In this document: one piece after another, positions 41,827 through 53,362 of the stretch
Numbering within the stretch: position 1 is the stretch's first letter
How the letters are laid out: each line of letters starts with the position of its first letter
Program-made: the position numbers and the translations under genes
The notes under the pieces: generated by a model
Told to the model about the DNA's origin: nothing
Database searches by the model: none
Seen by the model: only the letters and a program-made list of their open reading frames with translations
DNA from: Telmatactis stephensoni
Taxonomy: Eukaryota; Cnidaria; Anthozoa; Actiniaria; Isophelliidae
DNA: 64,000 bases
Assembly (NCBI GenBank): GCA_029948255.1
Contig: JALIZF010001873.1
Span: 423,501 to 487,500, forward strand
Direction of reading: 5' to 3'

Positions 41827-43722
41827 ATGTGGAACAAATGGAAAGAATTATTTTTTGCTGCTGTTTGTAAAAACATCAGTAAGCGGCATTTGAATAAGAA
41901 AAGAAACGTCCCATGGATAACATCTGCTATTCGTCGCCTGTTTCATAAACGGAAGCGCTTGTGGAATAAAGCTAAATCGTCTCAGCTTCAGTCCGACTGG
42001 GATAAATATAAGCAGTGTAGAAACAAAGTCAAGTCAGAACTTAACAAGAGCTACTGGCATCATATTCAGTCTCTTCAAAATAGCAATAACCCCAAACGTT
42101 TCTGGACTTTTATAAAATCCAAGACGAAGTCAAGATCCATTCCACCTGAAGTATCTCTAGAAAATCAAAAAGCTACGAGTGGCTTCGATAAAGCTCAGCT
42201 ATTTAACAAGTTTTTCTCATCAGTTTTCACAGACAGTCCTGGTATTCCTGAGAAGTTACGTGACGAATTTCAGCCCTATACTGATCAAGTTATTTCATGT
42301 TTGACTTGTTCTGAATCAGAGGTTGAGAAACTGCTCATTGGTTTAAATGTCTCAAAAGCTCATGGCCCGGACGGGATATCAGCACGTATGCTTCGTGAGG
42401 CAGCACCAGCTATATCAGGGTCTTTGGCAAAATTATTTAACTACTCACTTCAATCTGGTAACTTACCTGTGGAATGGAAATCTGCTCACATTATTCCAGT
42501 GTTCAAAAAAGGTAAAAAAGAACTGGTCAAGAATTATCGTCCTATCTCTCTTACAAGTCTACTTGTAAAGACTTTGGAAAGACTGATATATAATCGTATT
42601 TTTGGATTTGTCAAGTCAAATAATCTACTTAGCAATCATCAGTATGGTTTCCGTCCTGGCTATTCCTGCACTTCCCAGTTGATCCACCTTTTCCATGAAT
42701 GGGCAAAGGCACTAGATGAACACCACTCTACTGATGTGATATTTCTGGACTTTGAAAAGGCCTTCGATTCAGTTCCTCACGACCGTCTTCTACTTAAACT
42801 AGAGAACTTTGGCATTGCCGGCTCCCTACTCTCTTGGCTATCTAATTTTCTCTTTGGGCGATTCCAGCGTGTCGTAGTTGAGGGATGTCAATCTGACTGG
42901 GCGCCAGTTATATCTGGAGTCCCTCAGGGGAGCATCTTAGGCCCCCTGTTATTTGTTTTGTATGTAAATAACATTCCCGACTATTTATCAAGTCCTACAG
43001 TCATGTTTGCTGATGATACGTTAATTCATAATCGCTGTCCTTCATCTCTAACGTCCGACACTGCCCAAGAGAGTCTCGATCAAGTCAGTGATTGGTGTGG
43101 CTCGTGGCTTTTAAGAACTAACGCTGACAAATGCGAGTCCATGAAGTTTACCAGGGCAAGAACACCTGCTCCATGCAACTATATTATTGATAGCAAGCCA
43201 CTTGTTCAAGTATCTACGCATAAACATCTTGGAGTGGTTCTCTCTGATGATTTATCATGGAAATCTCACGTACTTTCTGTGGTTGCAAGATCAAACAGAT
43301 TATTGGGCTTACTCAAGCGGACGTTTGGGACTCACTTTAAGGCTTTATTTACTGGTTATAAAGTGATGGTTCGCCCAATACTTGAGTACGCCTGTCAGGT
43401 GTGGAACCCCCACCAAGCATATTTGACCGAAAAACTTGAACGCGTCCAAAGAAATGTTACAAGATGGATCATTGGTAAAGACACTCCATATGAAGATCGA
43501 CTGAAATCCCTTAAGCTTCCGACGCTTGCTCATCGTAGAGAAATCCTGGGTCTGGTTCAACTTTTCAAGTTCATCAAAGGACATTCTGCTGGAAACACTA
43601 ATGATTACATGTCATTCAGTAATAGGCAATCAAGAAACAGTCATCGCTATAAACTTTATAAGCCATTTTGCCGTACAGATATTTTTAAGTACTCGTATAC
43701 TCGTACTGGCATAGATATATAG
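41827..43722 (+). CDS. LINE reverse transcriptase, 631 codons, frame break at the end
   Basis: Seen in order: basic linker KKRNVPWITSAIRRLFHKRK; RT start SKAHGPDGISARML; AHIIPVFKKGKKELVKNYRP; QYGFRPGYSCTSQLIHLFHE; VIFLDFEKAFDSVPHDRLL (motif A); GVPQGSILGPLLFVLYVNN (motif B); FADDTLIH (motif C); HKHLGVVLSDDLSWKSH; thumb with YKVMVRPILEYACQVW. The frame stops after FKYSYTRTGIDI. The true end continues in another frame (TWNSLPASVVEHESVNSFKK, stop at about 43810), so one indel lies near 43705. All catalytic residues are present, so decay is slight and the insertion is recent. It would supply target-primed reverse transcription in a full-length parent. Jockey/CR1-like grouping inferred. Confidence 0.88.
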   Translation: MWNKWKELFFAAVCKNISKRHLNKKRNVPWITSAIRRLFHKRKRLWNKAKSSQLQSDWDKYKQCRNKVKSELNKSYWHHIQSLQNSNNPKRFWTFIKSKTKSRSIPPEVSLENQKATSGFDKAQLFNKFFSSVFTDSPGIPEKLRDEFQPYTDQVISCLTCSESEVEKLLIGLNVSKAHGPDGISARMLREAAPAISGSLAKLFNYSLQSGNLPVEWKSAHIIPVFKKGKKELVKNYRPISLTSLLVKTLERLIYNRIFGFVKSNNLLSNHQYGFRPGYSCTSQLIHLFHEWAKALDEHHSTDVIFLDFEKAFDSVPHDRLLLKLENFGIAGSLLSWLSNFLFGRFQRVVVEGCQSDWAPVISGVPQGSILGPLLFVLYVNNIPDYLSSPTVMFADDTLIHNRCPSSLTSDTAQESLDQVSDWCGSWLLRTNADKCESMKFTRARTPAPCNYIIDSKPLVQVSTHKHLGVVLSDDLSWKSHVLSVVARSNRLLGLLKRTFGTHFKALFTGYKVMVRPILEYACQVWNPHQAYLTEKLERVQRNVTRWIIGKDTPYEDRLKSLKLPTLAHRREILGLVQLFKFIKGHSAGNTNDYMSFSNRQSRNSHRYKLYKPFCRTDIFKYSYTRTGIDI

Positions 43723-43789
43723 ACACATGGAACAGTCTACCGGCATCAGTAGTAGAACATGAGTCAGTAAATAGCTTTAAAAAAGCTTT

Positions 43790-44087
43790 AAAGTCAACAT
43801 TAATTGATTAGGCACTAAGTATGTTTACGTATTTAGTATTATATTAAATTAATTAAATTAATTGATGTACATTATATCACCATATATAAGATTCAATGAT
43901 CAAGTTTATATTCAATTCCATTCAAATATTCCATATATAAAGTCAACATTAATTGATTAGGCACTAAGTATGTTTACGTATTTAGTATTATATTAAATTA
44001 ATTAAATTAATTGATGTACATTATATCACCATATATAAGATTCAATGATCAAGTTTATATTCAATTCCATTCAAATATTCCATATAT
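43790..44087. repeat. 149-bp perfect tandem duplication in the LINE 3' UTR
   Basis: Units 43790-43938 and 43939-44087, apparently identical, starting AAAGTCAACATTAATTGATT and ending in TA repeats. It begins at the very end of the coding region. Confidence 0.93.
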
Positions 44088-44300
44088 ATATATATATTTT
44101 ATAGAGAGTGAAATTTTATGACAGATTTTTATATTATATTGTACTGTATTGTATTGTTAAATGTATGTAAATTTATATTTATATAGTATATTTATTGGGG
44201 TATAGTTTACAATGAGGATTCAGTTCCTCCCTTCTATGGCCCTGTTGTAGTAGTAATGTTATTTATTTATTACAATTACAATAAAGTTATTATATATATA

Positions 44301-46660
44301 GAACGAGTAATTAGCCTGGGTTACCTGTGGTGAAACAAGGACCAGTATGCCTCGAAAAGACAACAAGGAAAGCACTTCAAGGTAAAGACCCTGGCCAGAA
44401 AATGATGTCAAAAAGTCTCTTGTGCCTATATTTGATCTTTTATTTGGGATTGATGACTTAAAAAAAATACTTTTATGCACGTTGAACTGTGGCCAAGTTT
44501 AAACAAACACTCGATCAAGCCTTACATGAAATGTACAACGACATTTTGTTTTACGGTGAACTTTTTGCACTAGTTCTAATAATAATAAAATTAGTAAAAA
44601 AAATTGATTTTGAACTTATTTCAATCCCACTAATGTGTAAATACAGCTCAAGTTTTGGTCTGGAATTTAATGAAACAATTGACAGGAAAAAAAGAAGGAA
44701 TTTTGCCATGCAAACTAGAGTTGTTTCACCTTTATTCATGAAGTTGCTCAGTGAGCCCTGTGAAGCCTTAAATACAGACTGAAAATGCTTAATTCCTTGT
44801 TTTCTTGTTATTTCAATTAGCTGTTTTTGTAATCACTTTAAATGTATTATCAGTGTAATCTGGAAGAGAAAAGTGGGAGACAAGTATTCACCTAGCTAGT
44901 GTGTCATTCTATTCTACATTAAATAACAAAACAAAACAACAACAACAACAACCACAACCACAAAAAACAAGATGTCACAAATATCGTGAAGACAGACAAA
45001 TCAATATATGTTGTTCTGTAATATTCAGGATGTTGAAAAGGTTTAATTACTTGTATCAATTTAAAAAAACGTTTTGGAGATTTTGCTTTCTATTTCTGAA
45101 AATTATGAACCCTTACAAAGTCAATTATGAAATCTGACAGTGAATCTGAATATTAAAATTTACTGTAACAAAGGTCACTGAGCATACAAGCCCATACAAT
45201 ATACAAACCAAAACCAAAACTTATTTTAAACAATTACCACAGGAAGCCCAATTCATTTGAATCAAGAACATAAAAAAATTAAAATTGAAATTGGAGCTTT
45301 GCTTTTAGGTAGTAGTTGTTTTGAGTTGTTTTACAATTTCATCTAAAGTCATGATTTGTGTAACCTGGAAGAGAGAATTCTTGTTTTGTGTAAAGACAAC
45401 TATTTATCAGTGTCATTCTACTCTACATAATACAAAAAAACAAGATGCCACAATACTGTCAAGACAGAAAAATCTAAATATAATTTTCTGCAATGTCTAA
45501 TTGTTTAATTGAAGGATGTTGAATCAGGTTCAGTATTTATGTGAACGAAATCAGTTTGAGGGATTTTTGCATCCTATTTCTGAGAATTCGATGAACCAGT
45601 ACTACTAAGTCAATTATAAAATCTGACACAATGTGGAATAAATATCACTATGGTCACTGAGTTGAAAGCCTTATAATTCTCAGGAGACTGAAGGGCAAGA
45701 AATAAAGCTTGATCTATAGTCTTTATTTCAACTTTTACAACAAAATGCAATCTTTGTTTGCCTATTACCACAGGAAGCCCAATTCATTTGAATCAAAAAC
45801 GTCAAAATAAAACAAAGTATTTAAAATTATTATTATATTTAAATGGGAGCTCCGCTATTAGGTAGTACCTAATTTTTATATTAGTAACTTTGTTAAAAAA
45901 ATATCGACCAAGCTCATGACACAAGAAAATAATATCGAGCAAGGGTTGAGACAAAAAATCCTGCAACCAAAATCCCTGCAGCCCTCCCATCAATTGTCCG
46001 TCCCTAAACGCGAGTGTTTGCGGATGTGACGCATCTAGTCTATTTGTCATATGTATAATTTACATTTCCGACATTTTTTATGTAAAATTTTATGGGACTT
46101 TGGGATCAGGGATCAAAATTTTGTGAAATAATCTGGGATCAAACAAGAAAAAACATCCCTTGTCACGACCTTGTTCTGTAGTCGATCTGATTCTGAACAA
46201 GAGAACATAAATATGCTATTTAATAGGTGTTAAGAGCGCTTTGAGATAATTTTTTTATCATTTTGATGATAATGACGAAAGCGAAAGCGAAAACGGCATA
46301 TAAAAGCCTGGGTTAGTATTTGGAAGACTTTGTAGAAATATACACTCAAGTACCTTGGGGTTAGGTTTAGGGTTAGTATTAGGGAAGACTTTGTAAAAAC
46401 AAAGCCTTAAACTAGCCCTAAACTAGCCCTAAAACTAACCAAACCTTGAAAGTTGCAGTAAGACACGATACTTGTGATGTGTGGTCGGTCTGTGACTATT
46501 GTAAAACTCTTTTTATATAGACAATGGTACGTACAGCATTATTAAACTGGTGAGCTTAAAAGGATCAATAATTTCACTGGACTCGAATTCTGGCAGAAGA
46601 AGAAGAAGAGTTATCCTGTGTTACTAAGCTAGAAATGTCAAATTAAGAAGTATTATCGAC
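44301..46660. repeat. Two diverged 500-bp tandem blocks plus decayed sequence
   Basis: Blocks at about 44830-45315 and 45345-45880 share GTGTAATCTGGAAGAG, TACAAAAAACAAGATG, GGATGTTGAA, CTATTTCTGA, AATCTGACA, GGTCACTGAG and GGAAGCCCAATTCATTTGAA in the same order. The second ends like 10335-10488, so both probably derive from the family carrying the 2A ORF. A 97-codon frame at 44489-44782 is not recognised. Confidence 0.55.
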
Positions 46661-46747
46661 GTCGATTTTCAGTTACTTACCATTTTTAGTATTAATAAGA
46701 AGCAATAACACGTTGTAAACCTTGACAAATAATTCACAAGATAAACC

Positions 46748-46960
46748 TCAATGGATCCAGCAACTTTCAAACCAAGTATCGCTCGTGTACTGTCGCGAAA
46801 CAAGTCATGTGTGACAACATCAAGTGCTCTGTCATTGGCTAAAACAAATGGTTTGCTTCCTGAAGATCGATCTATTAGCAGTTCTATTTGCATATCACTC
46901 AATTTCAGCGCTTCAAGGCGAAACGTGTGGCAATAAAGTAAGAAAAACTTTAATGCTTGA
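46748..46960 (-). CDS. Possible exon, unknown product
   Basis: A minus-strand frame reads CHTFRLEALKLSDMQIELLI then DRSSGSKPFVLANDRALDVV, THDLFRDSTRAILGLKVAGS, ending with IE before a GTTTAT that could be a weak donor. The composition looks protein-like and the plus strand is also open here, which weakens the case. No acceptor is convincing and no family is recognised. It is close to the inner end of the right inverted arm. Confidence 0.22.
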
Positions 46961-47180
46961 AGAATTTATCTGACTTGTCGAAAAACATAATTATCCCAAG
47001 CATGGCCTCGCCCAAGTTAAGCCTAGTGAAGACCAGTGAAGCCTATAGCTAGTCGGAAGGATAGTGAAGGATGGTAAACTGCAATCAAAATGCCCTTGCC
47101 TGAAAGCAAATTGGACACAGTCAGAAAGCTGTATATTGGAAATGTGCGAATCTTTTTTAATCTCCACGACAGTTTTACCT

Positions 47181-47590
47181 CCCGAAGGGGGGTACTTGAC
47201 CAGGATTTGGGTGGGGATGTTCCGCTGGGATCCTAAAACGGTTACCCTGTTTATGACAGAAAAACTCAAAATACCATACCCTGTTTATGACAAAGTATAA
47301 TAATTGCAGAATGTAATGTACTTATTTGTTTGTAATGTAAGTGATTTCATAACGAGTTTGTTGCGATCGTGATCGATCAACGATAATAGAGCTTCTAGAC
47401 AGATCGTTGCCGTTGTGGCTAGCTAACGACTAAGGTTGATGAGAAAGCTGCTACCCTAAAAATGACAAGAAGCTCAAAAAATTGCAAAAAGGATACCCTG
47501 TTTATGACAGGGAACTCGAAAAACCATACCCTGTTCAGCGGATCATCCCCGTATAGTAAATATATGGGAGTACCCCCCCCCCCCCCCCGG
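47181..47590. mobile_element. 410-bp MITE in right arm only, 8-bp TSD
   Basis: Duplications TTTTACCT (47173-47180, 47591-47598) surround ends CCCGAAGGGGGGTACT and AGTACCCCCC...GG. Inside are repeated ACCCTGTTTATGACA motifs and an 18-nt C-run. The left arm is uninterrupted at this position, so the insertion happened after the arms formed. hAT-like by duplication length. Confidence 0.85.
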
Positions 47591-48036
47591 TTTTACCTAC
47601 AAAAGAAAACCTACACTGTTTATTCAACTACGTTGTCCAAAGCCACATTGTAGGAGCCTTGAAAATTGCAGCCAATAAGAAATCAATGAGACAGGTCCTT
47701 GGAAAGACAAGAAAGAGCAAATTATCTTAACTACCCCACTTCTTGGCGGTCTAGTCACGTAGACTTGAAGATGCCACATTAGGTGATGGGAAATTCTAAC
47801 ATACATCTAAACTCAACTTGTTACAATTTGCACATTCAATGTATAAAATCTGTTGCTGCTTTCTAAAGGATGGTGAGGCCTAGTGAAGCCTAATGAAAGA
47901 ATAGTGAAGCCTAGTGAAAAATCATAAAGACAAGGGAAGCCTACTGATGAATTAAAGATATAATAAAGCCAGCCAAGTGAAGCCAAGTGCACAAAATTGC
48001 AGCCCAGTGAAAACCCAACGCAGCATTGGGCTGCAT

Positions 48037-49702
48037 AGTGAAGCCTTGCGAAGACTAGTGAAGCCTAGTGAAGCATGGTGAAGCCTAGTGAAGACTAGTG
48101 AAGCCTAGTGAAGACTAGTGAATCCTAGTGAAGGCTAGTGAAGCCTAGTGATGGCTAGTGAAGGCTAGTGAAGCCTAGTGAAGCCTAGTGACGGCTAGTG
48201 AAGGCTAGTGAAGCCTATTGAAGCCTAGTGAAGCGTGAAGCCTAATGAAGCCTAGTGAAGCCTAATGAAGCCTAGTGAAGCCTAGTGAAGCCTAGTGAAG
48301 CCTAGTGAAGCCTAGTGAAGCCTAGTGAAGCCTAGTGAAGTCTAGTGAAGCCTAGTGAAGCCTAGTGAAGCCTAGTGAAGGATAGTGAAGCCTAGTGAAG
48401 ACTAGTGAATCCTAGTGAAGCCTAGTGAAGCCTAGTGATGGCTAGTGAAGGCTAGTGAAGGCTAGTGATGGCTAGTGAAGGCTAGTGAAGGCTAGTGAAG
48501 CCTAGTGAAGCCTAGTGAAGCCTAGTGAAGCCTAATGAAGCCTAGTGAAGCCTAGTGAAGCCTAGTGAAGCCTAGTGAAGCCTAATGAAGTCAAGTGAAG
48601 CCTAGTGAAGCCTAGTGAAGCCTAGTGAAGCCTAGTGACGGCTGGTGAAAGCTAGTGAAGGCTAGTGAAGCCTAGTGAAGCCTAGTGAAGCCTAGTGAAG
48701 GCTAGTGAAGGCTAGTGAATGTTAGTGAAGGCTAGTGAAGGCTAGTGATGGCTAGTGAAGGCTAGTGAAGGCTAGTGATGGCTAGTGAAGCCTAGTGAAG
48801 CCTAGTGAAGCGTAGTGAGGGCTGGTGAAAGCTAGTGAAGGCTAGTGAAGGCTAGTGATGGCTAGTGAAGCCTAGTGAAGCCTAGTGAAGCCTAGTGAAG
48901 CCTAGTGAAGCCTAGTGATGGCTAGTGAAGCCTAGTGAAGCCTATAAAGTGAAGGCTAGTGAAGCCTAGTGAAGCCTAGTGACTGCTAGTGAAGGCTAGT
49001 GAAGGCTAGTGAAGGCTAGTGAAGCCTAGTGAGGGCTAGTGAAGCCTAGTGAAGGCTAGTGATGGCTAGTGAAGGCTAGTGAAGCCTAGTGAAGGCTAGT
49101 GAAGCGTAGTGAAGCGTAGTGAAGGCTGGTGAAAGCTAGTGAAGGATAGTGAAGCCTAGTGAAGGCTAGTGAAGGCTAGTGATGGCTAGTGAAGGCTAGT
49201 GAAGGCTAGTGATGGCTAGTGAAGGCTAGTGAAGCCTAGTGAAGCCTAGTGAAGCCTAGTAAAGCCTAGTGAAGCCTAGTGAAGCGTAGTGAGGGCTGGT
49301 GAAAGCTAGTGAAGGCTAGTGATGGCTAATGAAGCCTAGTGAAGCCTAGTGAAGCCTAGTGAAGGCTAGTGAAGGCTAGTGATGGCTAGTGAAGCCTAGT
49401 GAAGGCTAGTGAAGGCTAGTGAAGGCTAGTGAAGCCTAGTGAAGCCTAGTGAAGCCTAGTGAAGCGTAGTGAAGCGTAGCGAGGGCTGGTGAAAGCTAGT
49501 GAAGACTAGTGACGGCTAGTGGAGGCTAGGGAAGCGTAGTGAGGGACTGTGACGGATAGTGAAGGATAGTGAATGATAGTGAAGGATAGTGAAGCCTAGT
49601 GAAGCCTAGTGAAGCCTAGTGAAGCCCAGTGAAGGTTAGTGAAGCGTAGTGAGGGACTGTGATGGATAGTGAAGGATAGTGAATGATAGTGAAGCGTAGT
49701 GA
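48037..49702. repeat. AGTGAAGCCT decamer satellite, right arm
   Basis: About 166 decamers, the reverse complement of the left-arm satellite, with phase slips near 48235 and 48945. No 950-bp higher-order copy is seen here. Confidence 0.96.
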
Positions 49703-49798
49703 CTTAATGTGTGTTTATATTTACGAAGGTGGCCATATGTACATTGTTACGAAGGTTCTTATTTGTTTATTAAGGAAGGTGCCTATATGTATTCCACC

Positions 49799-49927
49799 AT
49801 GAAGTACAAGCCCATGAGCGAACTTTATTCTTCAATTGTGGAACTGCTGCGATTGAAATTCAACGTAAACAAGGAAATTAGGCAGACATTAAGCTCTAAG
49901 TTTACGCTTGAGCTAACAGTTTCCTCG
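49799..49927 (+). CDS. Possible first exon, unknown product
   Basis: An ATG frame MKYKPMSELYSSIVELLRLK followed by FNVNKEIRQTLSSKFTLELT runs to a GTAAGC donor at 49928. The left arm has a decayed equivalent (the same start but with a stop at codon 3), consistent with the exon belonging to the giant element. The product is not recognised. Evidence is limited to the open frame, the start and the donor. Confidence 0.3.
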
Positions 49928-49949
49928 GTAAGCTATAATTTATATTGAT

Positions 49950-51020
49950 AGCTGATGTTTTATATGAGTAGTTTTACTGAAATGTTTATAATTACGCGAA
50001 CTCTGACCTTCAAACAGTGCATTGGAATTTGGTTTCTTGCTTCCCCCGCTTCAAAGAACCAACCAAAAGATACTCATAAAGATCTCTAAAATCCTAGGGC
50101 GATCGTGTAACATTTCGGTTTTTAGTTTTATAGAGATATTCGTATTCTTGATTTTCAGTATGATGGTTAAATGTCTCACGTCCACCAGCATGGCGGCAAA
50201 CTTTTAAGAACATAATTTCAAACACAAAAGTGGCAAATATAACTTATTTTCACTACAATTAGCAATTCAAAGTGTATATAAACACAAAATACTGTGGTTT
50301 GAAAGAATTTGTAGTGATTTCCCCGGCTTCTCAGGCGCGTGACTTTGCGTTGTGTGACATAACACCGGCTACAACTCTTGCCGAATATAAAAACATTTTG
50401 TGCATCAAATTATTTCGATATAAGTTCAAAAATTATCTAAAAACACAGTTTCCTAGACCATATTTTAGAATAAAATCGATTGGATGTGAAATTAAATTTT
50501 AGTTAGGTTTTTCTTGATCAGTGTCTCAGTTCGCATGATTTTGAGAATTGTAGTGTGTTTATTATAGATGCTAATGCTCAGAATATGCAAAGTGTAAACG
50601 GTATCATAGGATTTAATGATATTAAGTTTCGGTCGAGTTGGAAACTACTCAGCCAAAATGCTAGATCCGCCCCTGTAACTGCAGTGTTACATACAGTGTG
50701 CCTTGTGCTTAATGTTGCCATAACCTTTTACAAGTGAAACAGAACATAAGACATATCAATACTTATTATATGATTGAGTCGTGTTTCTTTGTTATTCATA
50801 GCACTTTATATCGCTTATTTCACGATCATTATGAATTCAAGGGTTTTATATGGATCTTTCCCGGGATGTATCTGTATACATCCCTTGAATTTATAATTCC
50901 CGGGGTTTATACAGATACATCCCTTGAATTTATAATTTCGTCCCATACTTTCTTAGACCATCTATGTGTTGATCGAGACTTACAAATTTTTTTAGAAAGA
51001 TACTAAGTAGCGATTACTGG
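49950..51020. other. Non-coding stretch with ACATCCCTTGAA repeats
   Basis: No gene. Around 50860-50945 a GGGATGTATCTGTATACATCCC palindrome and two copies of ACATCCCTTGAATTTATAAT are seen, probably MITE pieces related to the hairpin at 51301-51399. Confidence 0.35.
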
Positions 51021-51024
51021 TGAA

Positions 51025-51118
51025 AAAAAAGTCTTTGATTAACGACTGGGATTCGAACCCGAGACCTTCTGCACTCCTTTACCCTCCTTTAGCCACTATA
51101 CTACTGAGCTAACTGATG
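51025..51118 (-). mobile_element. tRNA-like pseudogene or SINE head
   Basis: The minus strand reads TAGCTCAGTAGTATAGTGGC (A box) and CGGGTTCGAATCCC (B box and T arm) at the proper relative positions, then ends AATCAAAGACTTTTTTTT, like the 3' end of the SINE at 18788. The anticodon arm is not convincing, so it is not counted as a tRNA gene. Confidence 0.5.
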
Positions 51119-51300
51119 AAATTTCTTCAACAAAAAAACGTTTTGTGTATTATCATGAAGTTCGTTAGTATTGCCCTGAATAGAATTGAAAAGCAATTCT
51201 TTAGGGTTTCCTTCTGTAAATTCAGTAACAATGATCTAATCAGTGATTGTGTTTTTGAATGGTTTTTGTGTGAAACCCTCCTCAATCATATAATAAGGCA

Positions 51301-51399
51301 GATAAATACCTCGAAGCTCGGCTTTTATCCATATACATCCCTCGGGCCTACGGCCCTCGGGATGTATATGGCTAAAAGCCTCGCTTCTCGGTATTTATC
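51301..51399. repeat. About 100-bp hairpin
   Basis: ATCCATATACATCCCTCGGG is mirrored across a short CCTACGG centre, and complementarity continues outward through GGCTTTTA and GATAAATACC. Probably a palindromic MITE. Confidence 0.8.
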
Positions 51400-53078
51400 C
51401 CTTCCATATTACACATTTTCATTATTCAATATTTAGATTTAATCTCAGAAAACACAACCACATTTTTATTAGCACATATTGTAACAGACTAGCTCCTTCC
51501 AGAATAATCTCTTTCTATTAAGATTTTAAGCAATTTTGAATTTAGAAAATTTTAATATAAGATGAAATTGACAAAAAATTATTGAAAAGCACTTTTGATT
51601 TGTCCTCTTTTTTCTCTCTATGTTTTTGTGGTTAGCAATTTATTAGGTTTGAATATTTTTACTTTTGTTTATAGTTTATCGCACATTTTAAAAAATAAAA
51701 AAATGTAGTACTAGTCTACATTACACCTTATTTAAGCCTGTTACACATTAAAATGGAAAGTTATTACTGTATGTCAGTTATTCAATAAGAAAGTAAGCTT
51801 GTACCCTATCGTAGAAGTTTGGCATACAATATGATATTGTATGCCAAACTGTATGTTGGTAAGTCAATAAATATGCAAGTCAATTATCAGTAAGCTTTTA
51901 CCTTAACTTAGCAGTTTGACATTTAATAAAGTATTGAAATTGTTTATAAATATAGTCCTTTAACCTGTTAAACTATTATAATTGTTATTAAAACTGTTAT
52001 TAACACATGACATGAGTCGAATGCAAGTAGAGTTAGATGAAGCTATGGATTTCCTTTCGCTGCCTGCACTTTTCAATAAAAGAATGAAAAATGAATGGGG
52101 AATGGATCCGTGAACAGGAGAGTTGGTAAGCTTGAATGCCATACATTTCTAACATCCATGAAACTTACTGAAACAAGAACTGCTTAATTATATGTGTATA
52201 ATTTTCACACCAAGCTTGACTATGCAAATAAACGAAGTTATAAGTCATATTTGTAAAGATAAACTCCATTAAGATTCAATTTACGAGAAAGAGTAATTGT
52301 AAACTGAAAAATACCTTAAGAACCACGGCTCAATGTGAATATAATTTAAGAATACAATTTTATAATTTATATTTGAGCAGTGATATGTTTTAATATAATA
52401 CAGTATTAAAGTTTAATATTGCCAGTAGAAATCCTTGTAATACGTGATTGGGAAATGATAAAATTTACTGACTTAAAGAAAAATAAACAATATTGATTTT
52501 CCTGAAATGTTGGACTTTGAATGTCCAAGTGTCTAAGTCTCAACTGAATATTATATGGACCTTCAATTTTTATTCTTGTATTTGTCTCATAATTTGAATT
52601 ATTATTTTTCCTTGCTTTGATCTGTATATTTTGTAAACTTCCAGCATCCACAATCCTTATCTTAAAACAATATAATAAGTTTCCATGTTGTCATAGACAT
52701 GAAGTAATTCAATCTCAGACAATTTGAAATTGATTTTTGAATGAAAAGAAATTAGGAAATTAGGAATTAGATTCAGAGTTAAGAACTGTAACAAGTAAGT
52801 GTTTATTGCAGGTCTTCAGTGAGAATATTTATGGCTCATTACCTCATGCCATGCATCTTTAAACAAATGTTATAATTTCTTACATCAAATATATCAGATA
52901 TCCATAATATATCTTTGCTACAACTTCGTGTAGGGGACAAAGTCTACATGATTCCACAAAAACATAAACACTAAGGGTCCAACTTAAACAATAGAGTGCA
53001 GTATACAATAGATTTCAATACAGCAAGAAATCGTACCATGGCCATGTATATGTTCAGTAAACATTTCTGTAAAAAAAC
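51400..53078. other. Non-coding, includes a 35-bp perfect palindrome
   Basis: At 51816-51850, two 17-nt arms AGTTTGGCATACAATAT mirror exactly around one base. Otherwise AT-rich with no supported gene. Confidence 0.55.
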
Positions 53079-53249
53079 CTGCATCGTGATCAACATTTTC
53101 AAACTTTCAGTTGGATCTAGTTTTTCTGAGCCATCCATCATGTGTAAGGAAGGAAGCTGGCTTTCGCAGACCTTCCTTGTCCCAGAAGTGGACAAATGTT
53201 GTTGCTCATTGCCCCTTTGCATGATTGGTGGATCAGAAAAGCCCAAAAA
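53079..53249 (-). CDS. Possible internal exon near the end of the giant element
   Basis: The minus-strand frame runs from an acceptor (AATTTCAG at 53250) through FLGFSDPPIMQRGNEQQHLS, TSGTRKVCESQLPSLHMMDG and SEKLDPTESLKMLITMQ to a donor (CAG|GTTTTT), 57 codons, phase 0 at both ends. The polar composition suggests a disordered nuclear-protein region. Family unknown. Position just inside the right terminus suggests it may belong to the giant element's own gene. The donor is weak. Confidence 0.3.
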
Positions 53250-53362
53250 CTGAAATTGTCGGTTGGGATAAAGTAGTTTTGTAGTAGTATTGTAATTTAA
53301 TCATTCAATATCAAAAAACTTTTACATCTACTTACATGTAAGAGTGATTTTTGACTTCTATA

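Larger units (their letters stand above)
41780..44300 (+). mobile_element. 5'-truncated LINE with open RT frame
   Basis: The plus-strand insertion begins within the region preceding the RT (endonuclease and ORF1 absent), carries the 631-codon frame below, and ends in a 3' UTR with a 149-bp duplication, finishing with AATAAAGTTATTATATATA near 44300. Truncation at the 5' end is the usual outcome of LINE retrotransposition. Confidence 0.8.
47062..49812. repeat. Right long inverted arm of the giant element
   Basis: Reverse complement of 28850-32540. It carries a 1.67-kb decamer satellite, a 410-bp MITE absent from the left, and a deletion of about 355 bp in the CXC exon. Weaker inverted similarity (GGCGGATCTAG, AGTAGTTTCC) continues outside the arm at 50640-50685, against 28308-28345. 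Confidence 0.87.

Noticed and set aside
46360..46395. Telomere-like GGGTTAGG stretch
   Set aside because: Only two or three imperfect TTAGGG-like units in unique DNA, too short for an interstitial telomere.
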